NCBI GenBank assembly: GCA_963698995.1 | Contig: CAVOTD010000092.1 | Span: 65,890-129,889, forward strand | DNA from: AP-15 sp963698995 | GTDB lineage: Bacteria; Pseudomonadota; Alphaproteobacteria; ATCC43930; CGMCC-115725 | Length of the DNA: 64,000 bases | Direction: 5' to 3' | Shown here: positions 9,130 through 17,824 of the stretch, one piece after another | Layout: every line of letters starts with the position of its first letter | Position numbering within the stretch: the stretch's first letter is position 1 | Notes under the pieces: generated by a model | Databases searched by the model: none | The model's input: only the letters and a program-made list of their open reading frames with translations | Told to the model about the DNA's origin: nothing | Made by a program: the position numbers and the translations under genes

Positions 9130-10236
9130 TCAGCCGGCCGGCGGGGGCGCCAGCTGGGGCGCTACGGTCATCCCCGCGCGAACGCGCTGCTGCCCCTGCA
9201 CCACGACGCGTTCGCCCGGCTTCAGTCCTTCATCGACGACCGCGAGCCCCTCGCGGCCGGTGCCGAGGCGCAGGCGGCGCTGCTCTACCTTGTCGTCTTG
9301 ACCGACGACAAAGACATAAGGACCGGTTTGGTCTATCGCGATGGCCGATTGCGGGATCACCACCACCTTGTCGCCGCCCTTCTCCTCGATGATGACGCGG
9401 ACCGTCTGCCCGTTGGTCAGAACGTCGTCCGGGTTGGGGAACATCGCCCGGACCGTCTGCCCGTCGGTGCGCGGGTTGACCTGGACGTCGAGAAAGTCGA
9501 TGCGCCCCTGCTCGGCATAAAGCGACCCGTCGGCCAGCTTCACGCGGGCTCGCACCTTCCCGTTCGAATCCGAATCACGGCGCGCATCGAGCATCTCGCG
9601 CTGGGTCACCGAAAACAGCACCTGCATCGGGTTCTCTTGGACGATGGTCGCCAGAACACCCGTGTCTGGGCCGATCAGATTGCCGGGCGAGACGGCGGCG
9701 CGCCCGATCCTTCCGGCGATCGGCGATTTGATCTCAGTGTAGGAGAGCTGGATTTGCGCATCGCGGAGGTTCGCCTCGGCCTCCATCACCGCGGCCTTCG
9801 CCTGACCCTGCTCGGCGGTGCGCTGGTCGAGACTGGCGAGCGGAGTGTTACCCTTCTTGGCGAGTTCGGCAGTGCGCACCAACTGTTGATCAGCGTTGCT
9901 GAGTGTTGCCTCGGCCGAGGCGAGCTGCGCCTTGCGCTGATCGACCGCGGCTACGAACGGTTCCTTCTCGATCGTGAAGACCACCTGGTCTTTCTTGACC
10001 TCGTCGCCATCCTTGAACAGGCGGGGGCCAAGGAATCCCTGCACGCGCGCCCGCAGATCGACTTTTTCGAGCGCCTCGGCGCGCCCGACAAACTCGAACT
10101 GTTTGGTCATCGAGCGCAACTCGGCCGGCTGAACCATGACCGCCGGCGGCGGCGCGGATTGCTGCGCCTTTACCGGAATGCCGATCAGGATCACAAGCTG
10201 CACGGCGAAAGCCGCAAAAATCGACCTTGCCTTCAT
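9130..10236 (-). CDS. RND efflux periplasmic adaptor subunit (MFP)
   Basis: About 368 residues from ATG 10236 with an upstream GGGGA; a GTG one codon earlier is an alternative. Signal peptide (SIFAAFAVQLVILIGIPVKA-QQ), then the barrel-sandwich half (VGRAEALEKVDLRARVQGFL), an alpha-helical hairpin (about 95-165), and the returning lipoyl half (SYTEIKSPIAGRIGRAAVSPG), typical of AcrA/MexA proteins. It links the inner-membrane RND pump encoded just downstream to an outer-membrane channel encoded elsewhere. No local regulator gene is next to the pair. Confidence 0.94.
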   Translation of the reverse strand: MKARSIFAAFAVQLVILIGIPVKAQQSAPPPAVMVQPAELRSMTKQFEFVGRAEALEKVDLRARVQGFLGPRLFKDGDEVKKDQVVFTIEKEPFVAAVDQRKAQLASAEATLSNADQQLVRTAELAKKGNTPLASLDQRTAEQGQAKAAVMEAEANLRDAQIQLSYTEIKSPIAGRIGRAAVSPGNLIGPDTGVLATIVQENPMQVLFSVTQREMLDARRDSDSNGKVRARVKLADGSLYAEQGRIDFLDVQVNPRTDGQTVRAMFPNPDDVLTNGQTVRVIIEEKGGDKVVVIPQSAIAIDQTGPYVFVVGQDDKVEQRRLRLGTGREGLAVVDEGLKPGERVVVQGQQRVRAGMTVAPQLAPPPAG

Positions 10237-10401
10237 CACATCCCCGTCACCAGCCGATAGATCAGGCCGGAAAGGAAGCTACTCCAACCGGGTCGGGCAT
10301 CCGAGCGGTACTTTCAGCACGTCCCGGACCGGCTGAAACCGATGTCGCAAATGGCCGGTGGTCTTTTGACGTTCCTATGACAGGCGCGGCACCGTTCGAG
10401 T

Positions 10402-11070
10402 TTAATTCAATACTGTCACCTTGCCACTGACCAGGTCGTAATAACTGCCGACGATTTTCAGCCGCTGCTGCTTGATGTGTTCGGCGAAAACGGGTGACGA
10501 CTGCCGCAGCAGCGCCGTCTGGATCTCGGCATTGGCCTTGATCGCCGCTTCGAGGTCGCGCCCGGCCCGGTCGATCGCCGGGCGAATGTAGGGGTAGAGC
10601 GCGCTGATCTGCCCGGGCACCGCTTTGGCCTCGATCGAGGCTTTGACCGCGCCGCAATTGGCATGGCCCAACACCATTATGACCGCAGTGCCAAGGACCG
10701 CGACGCCGTATTCGAGGCTCGCAATGATTGCCGAAGTCGCGATATTTCCGGCAACCCGAGTGACGAAGAGGTGCCCGATGCTCTGATCGAATATCAGTTC
10801 GACGGGTACCCGTGAATTGGCGCAGGACAACAGCGCAGCAAACGGCTCCTGTTTTTCAACCGTCTTGGCCTTTAGGATGCCGAGATCCTCGTCGAACGAG
10901 GTCATGCGGCCCTCGGCAAAGCGCCGGTTGCCGTCGACCAGCTGCTGCAGCGCCGCCTCGGGGCTCAGCGGAGTTTGCCCAGACGCGCCAGGCTCCATGC
11001 CCAGTGCGGCGACTACCGCCGCAGCTGCTGGCAGCGTCGCACGAAGGAATTCGCGCCGCGAATGGGTCAT
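10402..11070 (-). CDS. Beta-class carbonic anhydrase, exported (Tat signal)
   Basis: 222 residues. The N-terminus SRREFLRATLPAAAAVVAALG is a twin-arginine signal peptide, so the enzyme is expected in the periplasm. Zinc ligands Cys83, His136 and Cys139 (SCANSRV and GHANCG) are present. The position normally occupied by the conserved Asp of C-x-D-x-R is Asn85 here, with Arg87 retained; in canonical enzymes that Asp pairs with Arg and controls the zinc-bound water. CO2 hydration is the family reaction, but the Asp-to-Asn change makes activity less certain. It follows the sugE-like gene on the same strand after 19 bases. Confidence 0.9.
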   Translation of the reverse strand: MTHSRREFLRATLPAAAAVVAALGMEPGASGQTPLSPEAALQQLVDGNRRFAEGRMTSFDEDLGILKAKTVEKQEPFAALLSCANSRVPVELIFDQSIGHLFVTRVAGNIATSAIIASLEYGVAVLGTAVIMVLGHANCGAVKASIEAKAVPGQISALYPYIRPAIDRAGRDLEAAIKANAEIQTALLRQSSPVFAEHIKQQRLKIVGSYYDLVSGKVTVLN

Positions 11071-11089
11071 CGAAAAATTCCTATGTTGC

Positions 11090-11407
11090 TCAGTGGGCGA
11101 GCTTGAGGGCGACCACTCCGAAGATGATCAGCACAACGCCGAGATAGCGCGCTAGGCTGCCCGGGTCGCCAAACAGCCAAACCCCGATCAAAAAGGTTCC
11201 GGCGGCGCCAATGCCGGTCCACACGGCGTAGGCCGTCCCGAGTGCAATCTCCTTCTGCGCCAAATACAGCAGCACGCCGCTCGCCGCCAGTGAGACGACG
11301 GCCAGCGCAACCCCGACAATCGGTCGGCCCGGCTGTTGCGCCCATTTCAGTCCAACCGGCCAGCCGATTTCGCATAACCCCGCGATGAAAAGATAGAGCC
11401 AACTCAT
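11090..11407 (-). CDS. sugE: SMR family exporter, SugE/Gdx guanidinium type
   Basis: 105 residues, four transmembrane helices, the standard SMR length. Start at ATG 11407 overlaps the TGA of the SDR gene (ATGA). It keeps the TM1 glutamate (AGLCEIGWPVGLKW) and the SugE/Gdx signature KEIALGTAYAVWTGIGAAGT. SugE/Gdx subtypes export guanidinium and some quaternary ammonium compounds as antiparallel homodimers in the inner membrane. No guanidine riboswitch is recognised upstream, and the gene sits inside an operon instead of behind its own leader. Confidence 0.88.
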   Translation of the reverse strand: MSWLYLFIAGLCEIGWPVGLKWAQQPGRPIVGVALAVVSLAASGVLLYLAQKEIALGTAYAVWTGIGAAGTFLIGVWLFGDPGSLARYLGVVLIIFGVVALKLAH

Positions 11408-12252
11408 CCGAGGCCAACCAGCCGGGCGCTCTCGGCCCATAAGCGCCGCGCGAGGTCCGCGTCAAGCGCCACCGGGTCCGGGTAGGCCAGTGCTCTGCGC
11501 ACGACATAGCCGCCGTGAAACGGGCTAGGGTCGGGCACCGTCGCCAGGAATATCGGTGTCTCGGCACCCCTCTCGGGGCTGATCATAAACGGCTTCAACA
11601 GCCGCCATCCGAACTCGACAAGCCCGCCACGCTGGCCGATCGCCGTGGCGACAACACCGGGATGAAGCGACGCCGCGACAACCTCGCTCGGGTTCAGTCG
11701 CGTCGCAAGTTCCCGGGCGAAAAGAATGTTGCACAGCTTGGAGCGGCCATAAGCCTTTGTGGTTGTCCAGTCGCCAGGGCGGGTCAGACTGCCAATGTCA
11801 ATTCGGTTGCGGCGATGGGCGTCCGAGGCAACAATGATGATGCGCGCCGGCGCCGAGGCTTTGAGGCGGTCGAGCAATAAATTCGTCAGCAGGAACGGCG
11901 CGAGGTGATTGACTGCGAAGGTCAGCTCGTACCCGTCGGCCGATAGTCGGTATTTCGGCGAAAGCAATCCGGCGTTGTTGACGAGCACATCGAGTCGGTC
12001 ATGCGTCCCGAGGAACTCATCCGCTAGTCGGCGCACCTCGGCGAGCCGCGAGAAATCGGCGACGGCGATATCGATCCGGTCCGAACCCGAACGTTCAGTC
12101 GCGAACCGGCGCGCCGCCTCGGTACGAGCGCGGTCACGACCGACCATGAGGACGTGCATACCATTGCGGGCGAGGCCGAGCGTGGTGTGCAGCCCGATGC
12201 CGGAGCTAGCTCCGGTTACCACCGCGACCGGCTGCGCAGCGCTCTTAGCCAC
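11404..12252 (-). CDS. SDR family oxidoreductase, retinol-dehydrogenase-like
   Basis: 282 residues. Rossmann motif TGASSGIG near the N-terminus, LDVLVNNAG, active-site YGRSK (Tyr-x3-Lys) and LHPGVVAT follow in order, the pattern of the long RDH/WWOX-like branch of classical SDRs, probably NADP(H)-dependent because Arg residues follow the second beta-strand (GRDRARTEAA). Substrate unknown. It is the middle gene of a leftward run NudC - SDR - SugE - carbonic anhydrase with very short spacings, which suggests co-transcription but no obvious common pathway. Confidence 0.88.
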   Translation of the reverse strand: MAKSAAQPVAVVTGASSGIGLHTTLGLARNGMHVLMVGRDRARTEAARRFATERSGSDRIDIAVADFSRLAEVRRLADEFLGTHDRLDVLVNNAGLLSPKYRLSADGYELTFAVNHLAPFLLTNLLLDRLKASAPARIIIVASDAHRRNRIDIGSLTRPGDWTTTKAYGRSKLCNILFARELATRLNPSEVVAASLHPGVVATAIGQRGGLVEFGWRLLKPFMISPERGAETPIFLATVPDPSPFHGGYVVRRALAYPDPVALDADLARRLWAESARLVGLG

Positions 12253-12282
12253 GGATACTCCGGCGCGGCTAAGGGTACTTTC

Positions 12283-13209
12283 TCACACTCTGTCGAGCCC
12301 AAAGGCCCAGCGCCGGGCGATCTGGTGCCCAATTGCCAGGGGCGGCGGCAATGTCACGACGTCCGGCGCCGAGTCGTCGGACCTCGACCGTTCGACCATT
12401 GCCCGCACCTCGTCGCGCCCAAACCAACGCGCTTCGGCGATCTCGTCGGGGTCGATTGTGATTTCCTCGCTCAGCGCCTCGGCGAGAAAACCCATCATCA
12501 GGCTCGACGGAAACGGCCAGGGCTGCGACGCCAAGTAGCGCACCCGTCCAATCTGAATCCCGGACTCTTCCAATATCTCTCGCCGCACAGCCTCCTCCAA
12601 AGTCTCACCCGGCTCCATAAAGCCGGCGAGACAGGAAAAGCGGGTGCCGACCCGCCGGCGGCCGCGGCCGAGCAGGCATCGCTCGCCCCTGACAGCGAGC
12701 ATGATGACCACCGGATCGACGCGCGGAAAATGGTGGGCTTGGCAATTCGGGCAATGCCGAACCCATCCTCCAGAGGCGACGACGCTCGGAGTTCCGCACT
12801 GCGCACAAAACCGATGCCGAGCGTGCCAGTCGATCAGCGAGCGCGCCTCGGCGAGGATCGCCGCTTCACCGCCATCGATCAGCGGAGCGACCGTACGGGC
12901 GTCCATCGCCGCGCCATCTGCGTCAGGCGCGGTCTCTCTCAAGGTCGCATCGAGCGCAAAATAGGCACGTCCGTCGCGGGTCCCTAGCAGGATCAGGGTG
13001 GCGCCTTCGTCGATCAGCGACCGCCATGGCGCGACGCTTTGCCAATCGAGGGCCGCCGCGGAAGAATGGCGAACATGTGGCTTGAGGCCGTGCAGCGGCA
13101 GCAGCCGGGTCTCCGGGTCCTGCAGCAACGAGGCGACCCAGCCGGCATCCTGCCGGCGCTGGCTGACGCGGTCGAGCGGGTTGCCCGCAAAGCAATAGAT
13201 CTCTTCCAT
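12283..13209 (-). CDS. nudC: NAD(+) diphosphatase / NAD-capped RNA decapping enzyme NudC
   Basis: 308 residues. Zinc ribbon ligands Cys135, Cys138, Cys153 and Cys156; Nudix box at 196-218 (GFMEPGETLEEAVRREI then LEESGI) with the catalytic glutamates; and the NudC-specific SQPWPFPSS at 228-236 just after it. Hydrolyses NAD(H) to NMN and AMP and removes NAD caps from RNA in the cytoplasm. Full length for the family. First gene of the leftward operon; the region upstream (13210-13375) is shared with a divergent DUF2937 gene. Confidence 0.95.
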   Translation of the reverse strand: MEEIYCFAGNPLDRVSQRRQDAGWVASLLQDPETRLLPLHGLKPHVRHSSAAALDWQSVAPWRSLIDEGATLILLGTRDGRAYFALDATLRETAPDADGAAMDARTVAPLIDGGEAAILAEARSLIDWHARHRFCAQCGTPSVVASGGWVRHCPNCQAHHFPRVDPVVIMLAVRGERCLLGRGRRRVGTRFSCLAGFMEPGETLEEAVRREILEESGIQIGRVRYLASQPWPFPSSLMMGFLAEALSEEITIDPDEIAEARWFGRDEVRAMVERSRSDDSAPDVVTLPPPLAIGHQIARRWAFGLDRV

Positions 13210-13378
13210 CGCCGCACCATACCGCGTTGGTATGGGTCTTAGTCAAATGCGGTCGGCGGCAGTGGCGCGATTACGGAACTCACCTGTCGCCGGAATGTGC
13301 TAGACGACACGTGGAAGACCGAAACCGAGGATGTCCAGGCGCGTTTCCTGACGAATCACTCCGGGCTCGCGGGACGTG

Positions 13379-13912
13379 ATGTTGCTTGCAACTTGGCTTC
13401 TCCACTCGATCAGACTGGCCGCGGCGCTCGGTATGGCGCTGTTGGCGATGCAGGCCCCTGCGCTAACGCGCGAGTACCAGGCGGCGCTGCTGCAACTGGT
13501 GCGCAGCTCCGACCAGGAGATCGCGCAGCGCAAGGCCTCCGCGGAGCGGTTCTACGGGATCGCGCCCGGCGAGGATGAAGACCGCTTTCTCGACCAGCTG
13601 CGCGCCGTCGAGCCCTCAAATGCGGAGACCCTCGCGAGCGCGCTCAGCCGCCAGCGCGGCCTGCGGGCATCCTATGACCGGATCGAGCACAGCCCGGAAC
13701 TGTTGCGTCCGATCGCGGCCGCCAGCGATGTCGCCGGTGATCAAGGGGGGCGGCGGCGTCAGATCGCCGAGACGGTGTTCGACAGCTTTACCCCCCAGCT
13801 CGACCTGTCCTTCGCTGCAGCCGTCTATGGCCTCGTCGGGTTGTTCCTCGGATCGCTGATCGGTGAACTGCTGACGGCGGCTCTTCTTCCGCGGCGCCGT
13901 GTGGCGGAATAA
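13379..13912 (+). CDS. DUF2937 family protein
   Basis: About 177 residues from ATG 13379 (GTG one codon earlier is possible). Hydrophobic N-terminal helix (LHSIRLAAALGMALLAMQAPALTREYQ), a long helical middle, and a C-terminal transmembrane helix (AAVYGLVGLFLGSLIGELL) before the Arg-rich tail. This pattern (membrane helix followed by xQxPxxxxxYQ) matches my memory of DUF2937, an uncharacterised bacterial inner-membrane family. Divergently transcribed from nudC. Confidence 0.65.
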   Translation: MLLATWLLHSIRLAAALGMALLAMQAPALTREYQAALLQLVRSSDQEIAQRKASAERFYGIAPGEDEDRFLDQLRAVEPSNAETLASALSRQRGLRASYDRIEHSPELLRPIAAASDVAGDQGGRRRQIAETVFDSFTPQLDLSFAAAVYGLVGLFLGSLIGELLTAALLPRRRVAE

Positions 13913-13997
13913 GACCGTTGGTCTAAGAATGGCGACGGGGTCTCGTAGACCTTTGCCGCAGTTGGTAACATCACGCCGGCATGCAAGGAGACGCGCC

Positions 13998-15167
13998 ATG
14001 GTCTTGACAGAGCGTATCGCGGAATTTCACGACGATCTGACGAATTGGCGGCGCGACATCCATGCGCATCCCGAACTTGGGTTCGAGGAACAGCGGACCT
14101 CCGATCTCGTCGCGCAAAAGCTCGCGGAATTCGGCTTCGAGGTGCATCGCGGCATCGGCCGGACGGGTGTCGTCGGCCGGCTGCGCGCCGGCAATTCGCC
14201 GCGTTCGATCGGGCTGCGGGCGGATATGGACGCGCTGCCGATCGAGGAAGCCACCAACCTCGCCTACCGCTCGCGCCATGCCCGGCGAATGCATGCCTGT
14301 GGGCATGACGGCCATACGGCGATGCTGCTCGGCGCCGCCCGCTATCTCGCCGAGACGCGCAATTTCGACGGCACCGTGCATCTGATCTTCCAGCCGGCGG
14401 AAGAGGGGCTCGGCGGCGGCCGGGCAATGGTCGAGGACGGGCTGTTCGATCGCTTTCCCTGCGAGGCGATCTTCGGCATGCATAACCGGCCGGGGTTGGC
14501 CGTCGGCAAATTCCAGATCCGAACCGGCCCGATGATGGCGGGCGGCGCCTATTTCGACATTGCGGTCACCGGCCGCGGCGCGCATGGCGCTCGGCCTGAA
14601 GCGGGGATCGATCCGGTGATCATCGCGAGCCATATCACGACGGCGTTGCAGACCATCGTCTCACGCAATGTCCGGCCGCTCGACACGGCGGTCCTCAGCG
14701 TCACCCAGATCCACGCCGGCGATGCCTACAATGTGATCCCCGAGCAGGCCTTTATCCGCGGTACCGCACGCGCCTTTGCCCCCGAGACATTGGCGCTGAT
14801 CGAACAGAATATGGGTCGTATTGCCTCCGGTGTCGCAAGCGGGTTCGGCGCGACGGCGGAGCTCGATTTCCGCATCCTGTTCCCGCCGCTGGTGAACGAC
14901 GCCGCCGAGGCCGAATTCATCGCCGAGACCGCCGCCGAGCTGGTCGGCGCCGATAACGTCAATCGCGACGGCAATCTCGTGATGGCGTCCGAGGATTTCT
15001 CGTACATGCTGAACCGCCGGCCCGGCGCCTATATCCAGATCGGCAACGGCGACGGGCCTGGCGGCTGCGAGGTTCACAACCCCGGTTACGACTTCAACGA
15101 CGCCGCGCTGCCGTTCGGCGCCAGCCTCTTCGCCAGGCTGGCCGAGCGCAAGCTGGCGCGTGGCTGA
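13998..15167 (+). CDS. M20 family amidohydrolase/peptidase (hippurate hydrolase type)
   Basis: 389 residues from ATG 13998, with AAGGAG seven bases upstream; the open frame extends upstream but is not protein-like. Metal-site motifs GLRADMDALP (73-82), ACGHDGHTAMLLGAA (from 100, Cys-Gly-His-Asp), FQPAEEGLGGG with the catalytic Glu, FGMHNRPG, and near the end ASEDFSYML and NPGYDFND. This is subfamily M20D, dinuclear-metal hydrolases that cleave N-acyl amino acids such as hippurate or indole-amino acid conjugates. Cytoplasmic, no signal. It is convergent with the GST gene, only five bases from it. Confidence 0.93.
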   Translation: MVLTERIAEFHDDLTNWRRDIHAHPELGFEEQRTSDLVAQKLAEFGFEVHRGIGRTGVVGRLRAGNSPRSIGLRADMDALPIEEATNLAYRSRHARRMHACGHDGHTAMLLGAARYLAETRNFDGTVHLIFQPAEEGLGGGRAMVEDGLFDRFPCEAIFGMHNRPGLAVGKFQIRTGPMMAGGAYFDIAVTGRGAHGARPEAGIDPVIIASHITTALQTIVSRNVRPLDTAVLSVTQIHAGDAYNVIPEQAFIRGTARAFAPETLALIEQNMGRIASGVASGFGATAELDFRILFPPLVNDAAEAEFIAETAAELVGADNVNRDGNLVMASEDFSYMLNRRPGAYIQIGNGDGPGGCEVHNPGYDFNDAALPFGASLFARLAERKLARG

Positions 15168-15172
15168 GTACC

Positions 15173-15895
15173 CTACGCCGGGGCTGGGATGGCGCGTTGG
15201 TTGTACATGATCTTGCGCATCTGCGCCCGCTCCTCGTCCGTCAATGTGGCGGGGTCGACGCGCAGATTGTTGCCGGTCTCCATCCCGCGCTTGACCGCCG
15301 GACGGCTGCCGATCTCGTCGAACCAGCGCTTGAAGTGTTTGAACTCGCTGATGTCCTGTCCTTGCGCCTCGGCGCTGACGGTCCACGGATAGGAGATCAT
15401 GTCGGCGATCGTATATTCGTTGCCGGCGAGATACCGGCGGTCGTAGAGCCGGTTGTTCATGACCCCGTAGAGCCGGTTCGCCTCGTCGGTGAAGCGGCGG
15501 ATGGCGTAGGTCAGATCGCCCGCCTCGGGGCCGGCACGGCGGAAATGGCCGCACTCGCCGAGCTTCGGGCCCTGATTGGCCATCTGCCAGATGACCCACT
15601 GGGAGACTTCGTTTTTGCCGCGCAAATCTTGCGGGAAAAAGCGTGCCTCCTTTTCGGCCAGATACATCATGATGGCGCCTGATTCGAAGATGCTGAGCGG
15701 CGCCCCGCCATCCTTTGGGTTGTGATCGACCAGCACCGGCATGCGGTGGTTGGGATTGATCTTCAGAAATTCGGGCTTGAACTGGTCGCCGCGCCCGATG
15801 TTGCACGGCACCAGATTGTAGTCGAGACCCAGTTCCTCGAGCAGGATTGTGACCTTCTTGCCATTCGGTGTCGGCCAAAAATGCAGATCCAGCAT
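15173..15895 (-). CDS. Glutathione S-transferase, nu-class (YfcG/YghU-like)
   Basis: 240 residues. N-terminal thioredoxin-like domain carries the Thr-Pro-Asn motif (WPTPNGKKVTILLEE) typical of nu-class enzymes, the cis-Pro region NHRMPVLVDH and the glutathione-binding FESGAIMMYLAE; the alpha-helical C-terminal domain follows (residues about 90-240). Nu-class GSTs show disulfide-bond oxidoreductase activity with two glutathiones. Cytoplasmic. Stand-alone gene between convergent M20 and a 120-base gap. Confidence 0.92.
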   Translation of the reverse strand: MLDLHFWPTPNGKKVTILLEELGLDYNLVPCNIGRGDQFKPEFLKINPNHRMPVLVDHNPKDGGAPLSIFESGAIMMYLAEKEARFFPQDLRGKNEVSQWVIWQMANQGPKLGECGHFRRAGPEAGDLTYAIRRFTDEANRLYGVMNNRLYDRRYLAGNEYTIADMISYPWTVSAEAQGQDISEFKHFKRWFDEIGSRPAVKRGMETGNNLRVDPATLTDEERAQMRKIMYNQRAIPAPA

Positions 15896-16015
15896 CGCTA
15901 GTCCTTTCGAAGGAGGAGTTCGAATTCCACGGGAACGATAACGCCCTGTCGCTAACCTGTCACCGACCGCAGCAAAGGCCCTGGTCTCGCCCTTCTCGGG
16001 CGGCGGCGCAGCTTG

Positions 16016-16738
16016 CTATTCGCGTCGGAACGTCACGACCAGGACGTCGCGATAGGCCGGATGCCGCGGATCGAGCGGCATGACTGGGGTCACGCCGTGA
16101 TAGACGCGACTGTCGTCGACCAATGCCGCGTCGAGCGCGGCGGCTAGGGTAAAGCTGCCGAGCGGGCGCTTGACCAGATCGTAGATCGTGGTTTCGCCGC
16201 TTGCGACATTCTCCCGGCGCACCATCAGCACCAACACCCAGTCGACCCCGTCGCGGTGCATGCCTTCCGGCGTCGGGTGGCCTTCCTGGCCGGCCCGGGC
16301 CTCGATGCGAAACTGATGTATCTCGACATGCCACGCCGGAGGCCGCAGCTCCGCTGGCGTCAGCCGGTCAAACAACGCGTGGCTGGTCCGCAAGATGGCC
16401 ATTAGTGCCGGGTGGCAGGCGACGGTCTCGACGACCGGCTCGAACCAGCGCTCGAGCCCGCCGTTCAGCTGGTTGTAGTCACGGCTCTGATAGTGCGGCT
16501 GATGCGGTTTGCGGACGATTCCGCCGGGCGCGGCGCGGAACGCTGCAAAGCGGCGGCGGCGGTAGCGGCCGCCGTCGGCCATGTAGGTATCGACGCCGAG
16601 GTCATCCCAGCTGACGGCGAAGTCATCCCAATCGCGCAGGCCCGCCTGATCCAATAGCTGGCCCATCTCCGGTGCCTGGACGAAGGCGAAGCCGTCACGC
16701 CGGATCGCGTCGGCGAGCGGGACCAGCAATTCCGTCAT
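16016..16738 (-). CDS. 2OG-Fe(II) dioxygenase family protein (amino-acid hydroxylase-like)
   Basis: 240 residues from ATG 16738 (an upstream start at 16759 would add seven). The iron facial triad is visible as His161-x-Asp163 (EGMHRDGVDWV) and His214 (SRVYHGVTPV), with the distal Arg after it binding 2-oxoglutarate. HVEIHQFRIEA precedes the triad. This arrangement is the 2OG-Fe dioxygenase family that includes the Bacillus L-isoleucine 4-hydroxylase; a free amino acid is therefore a plausible but unproven substrate. Divergent from the beta-helix gene with a 141-base intergenic region that must hold both promoters. Confidence 0.85.
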   Translation of the reverse strand: MTELLVPLADAIRRDGFAFVQAPEMGQLLDQAGLRDWDDFAVSWDDLGVDTYMADGGRYRRRRFAAFRAAPGGIVRKPHQPHYQSRDYNQLNGGLERWFEPVVETVACHPALMAILRTSHALFDRLTPAELRPPAWHVEIHQFRIEARAGQEGHPTPEGMHRDGVDWVLVLMVRRENVASGETTIYDLVKRPLGSFTLAAALDAALVDDSRVYHGVTPVMPLDPRHPAYRDVLVVTFRRE

Positions 16739-16879
16739 CGCGGCATCCTCGACCTGCAAACTCCATCCGATATGGGCGCATCCTGTACAAGTACATCCAG
16801 CGACGGCCCGCGTAACCGCGCCTTAACCATAAGAGCCTATACATGTTGCGATTTTGAGGTTCGCCAAAGGGTGGGAAAT

Positions 16880-17791
16880 ATGCAAGGAAGTTCGGCCAGT
16901 CGTTCAAGTCGCGGATTTCTTTGCACCGCCGCCCTGGCAACGCTAGTGGTGGTGTTCATGCCTCCTTCGAGCATCGCCAGCTGCGGCGCGGCCGCCGACG
17001 AGGTCGACGCCAGCTGCTACAACGGAAATCTGCAGGCCGCCGTCGCAGACGCGTTGACTTCCGATCGTCCGCTGCTGCTCCCTTCCGGCACGTACCCGAT
17101 CGACCAGACCCTGGTGATCGATTATACGAGTCGCGCCGATTCGGGGTTTCGGATCGTTTCGCAGGGCGCTCGAATCGACGGCACTGCCATCCATAATGGA
17201 CCAGCTCTCGCCATCATCTGCTCGGGCGGGTCGGCGGCGAAACCGAGGGGCTGCTTTTATTTCCACGAGGAGGGCACCCTCTTCATCAACGCCGATATTC
17301 CGGATTACGCGGTTCGTTTCGGGCTCGATGATTTTTCAGATGCCCACAACTCGGCAAAGATCGACCACTTGATCGTCAACAACCGCAACCAGACCGCGAC
17401 CGCGAGCGGCGTGCGACTCAATTTTGTCTTGAATTCGGAGCTCTATTTGGTGTCCGATGCGGGCGGTGGAGGCGCCGGGCTTGACCTTGAGCAGGTCCAG
17501 TTCTCCAGGCTCAGCGGCGCTGCCTCGGCGACCAATGGGATCGCGATGCAGATCCAGGGCGGCTACACGATGGCCAACACGATCGAGGCGATGGACCTCG
17601 AGGTCGCCCGGGTTTGCCTGGTGATCGCTTCGCCGACGGCCAATCACAACACCTTCATCTCGCCCTATTTCGCCTGTCCGACGGCCCTCGTCGCGCTGAA
17701 CGGCTCGTCCAACCTGCTGCTCAATGCGCTCTATGCCGGGACCCCGGCAGCGAGCCCGGGACCGCAAATCGGCATTGTCACGCTGCCCTGA
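16880..17791 (+). CDS. Exported right-handed beta-helix (pectate-lyase-like) protein
   Basis: 303 residues from ATG 16880 (MQGSSASRSSRG). Signal peptide (LCTAALATLVVVFMPPSSIAS), then LQAAVADALTSDRPLLLPSGTYPIDQTLVID, the standard opening turn of pectate-lyase-3-like beta-helices, and a repeated run of short beta-strands rich in Asn and Gly (NTIEAMDLEV, NHNTFISPYF, NLLLNALY). Catalytic residues cannot be assigned. It is the smallest of three such proteins in the window. Expected to be secreted or periplasmic, possibly acting on or binding a polysaccharide. Confidence 0.75.
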   Translation: MQGSSASRSSRGFLCTAALATLVVVFMPPSSIASCGAAADEVDASCYNGNLQAAVADALTSDRPLLLPSGTYPIDQTLVIDYTSRADSGFRIVSQGARIDGTAIHNGPALAIICSGGSAAKPRGCFYFHEEGTLFINADIPDYAVRFGLDDFSDAHNSAKIDHLIVNNRNQTATASGVRLNFVLNSELYLVSDAGGGGAGLDLEQVQFSRLSGAASATNGIAMQIQGGYTMANTIEAMDLEVARVCLVIASPTANHNTFISPYFACPTALVALNGSSNLLLNALYAGTPAASPGPQIGIVTLP

Positions 17792-17824
17792 TCGGCGGTC
17801 GGACCAGCCCCTAACCTCGGCTTG

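Noticed and set aside
15901..15959. Possible tRNA T-arm-like sequence (GTTCGAATTCC)
   Set aside because: No matching acceptor, D or anticodon arms can be formed around it.
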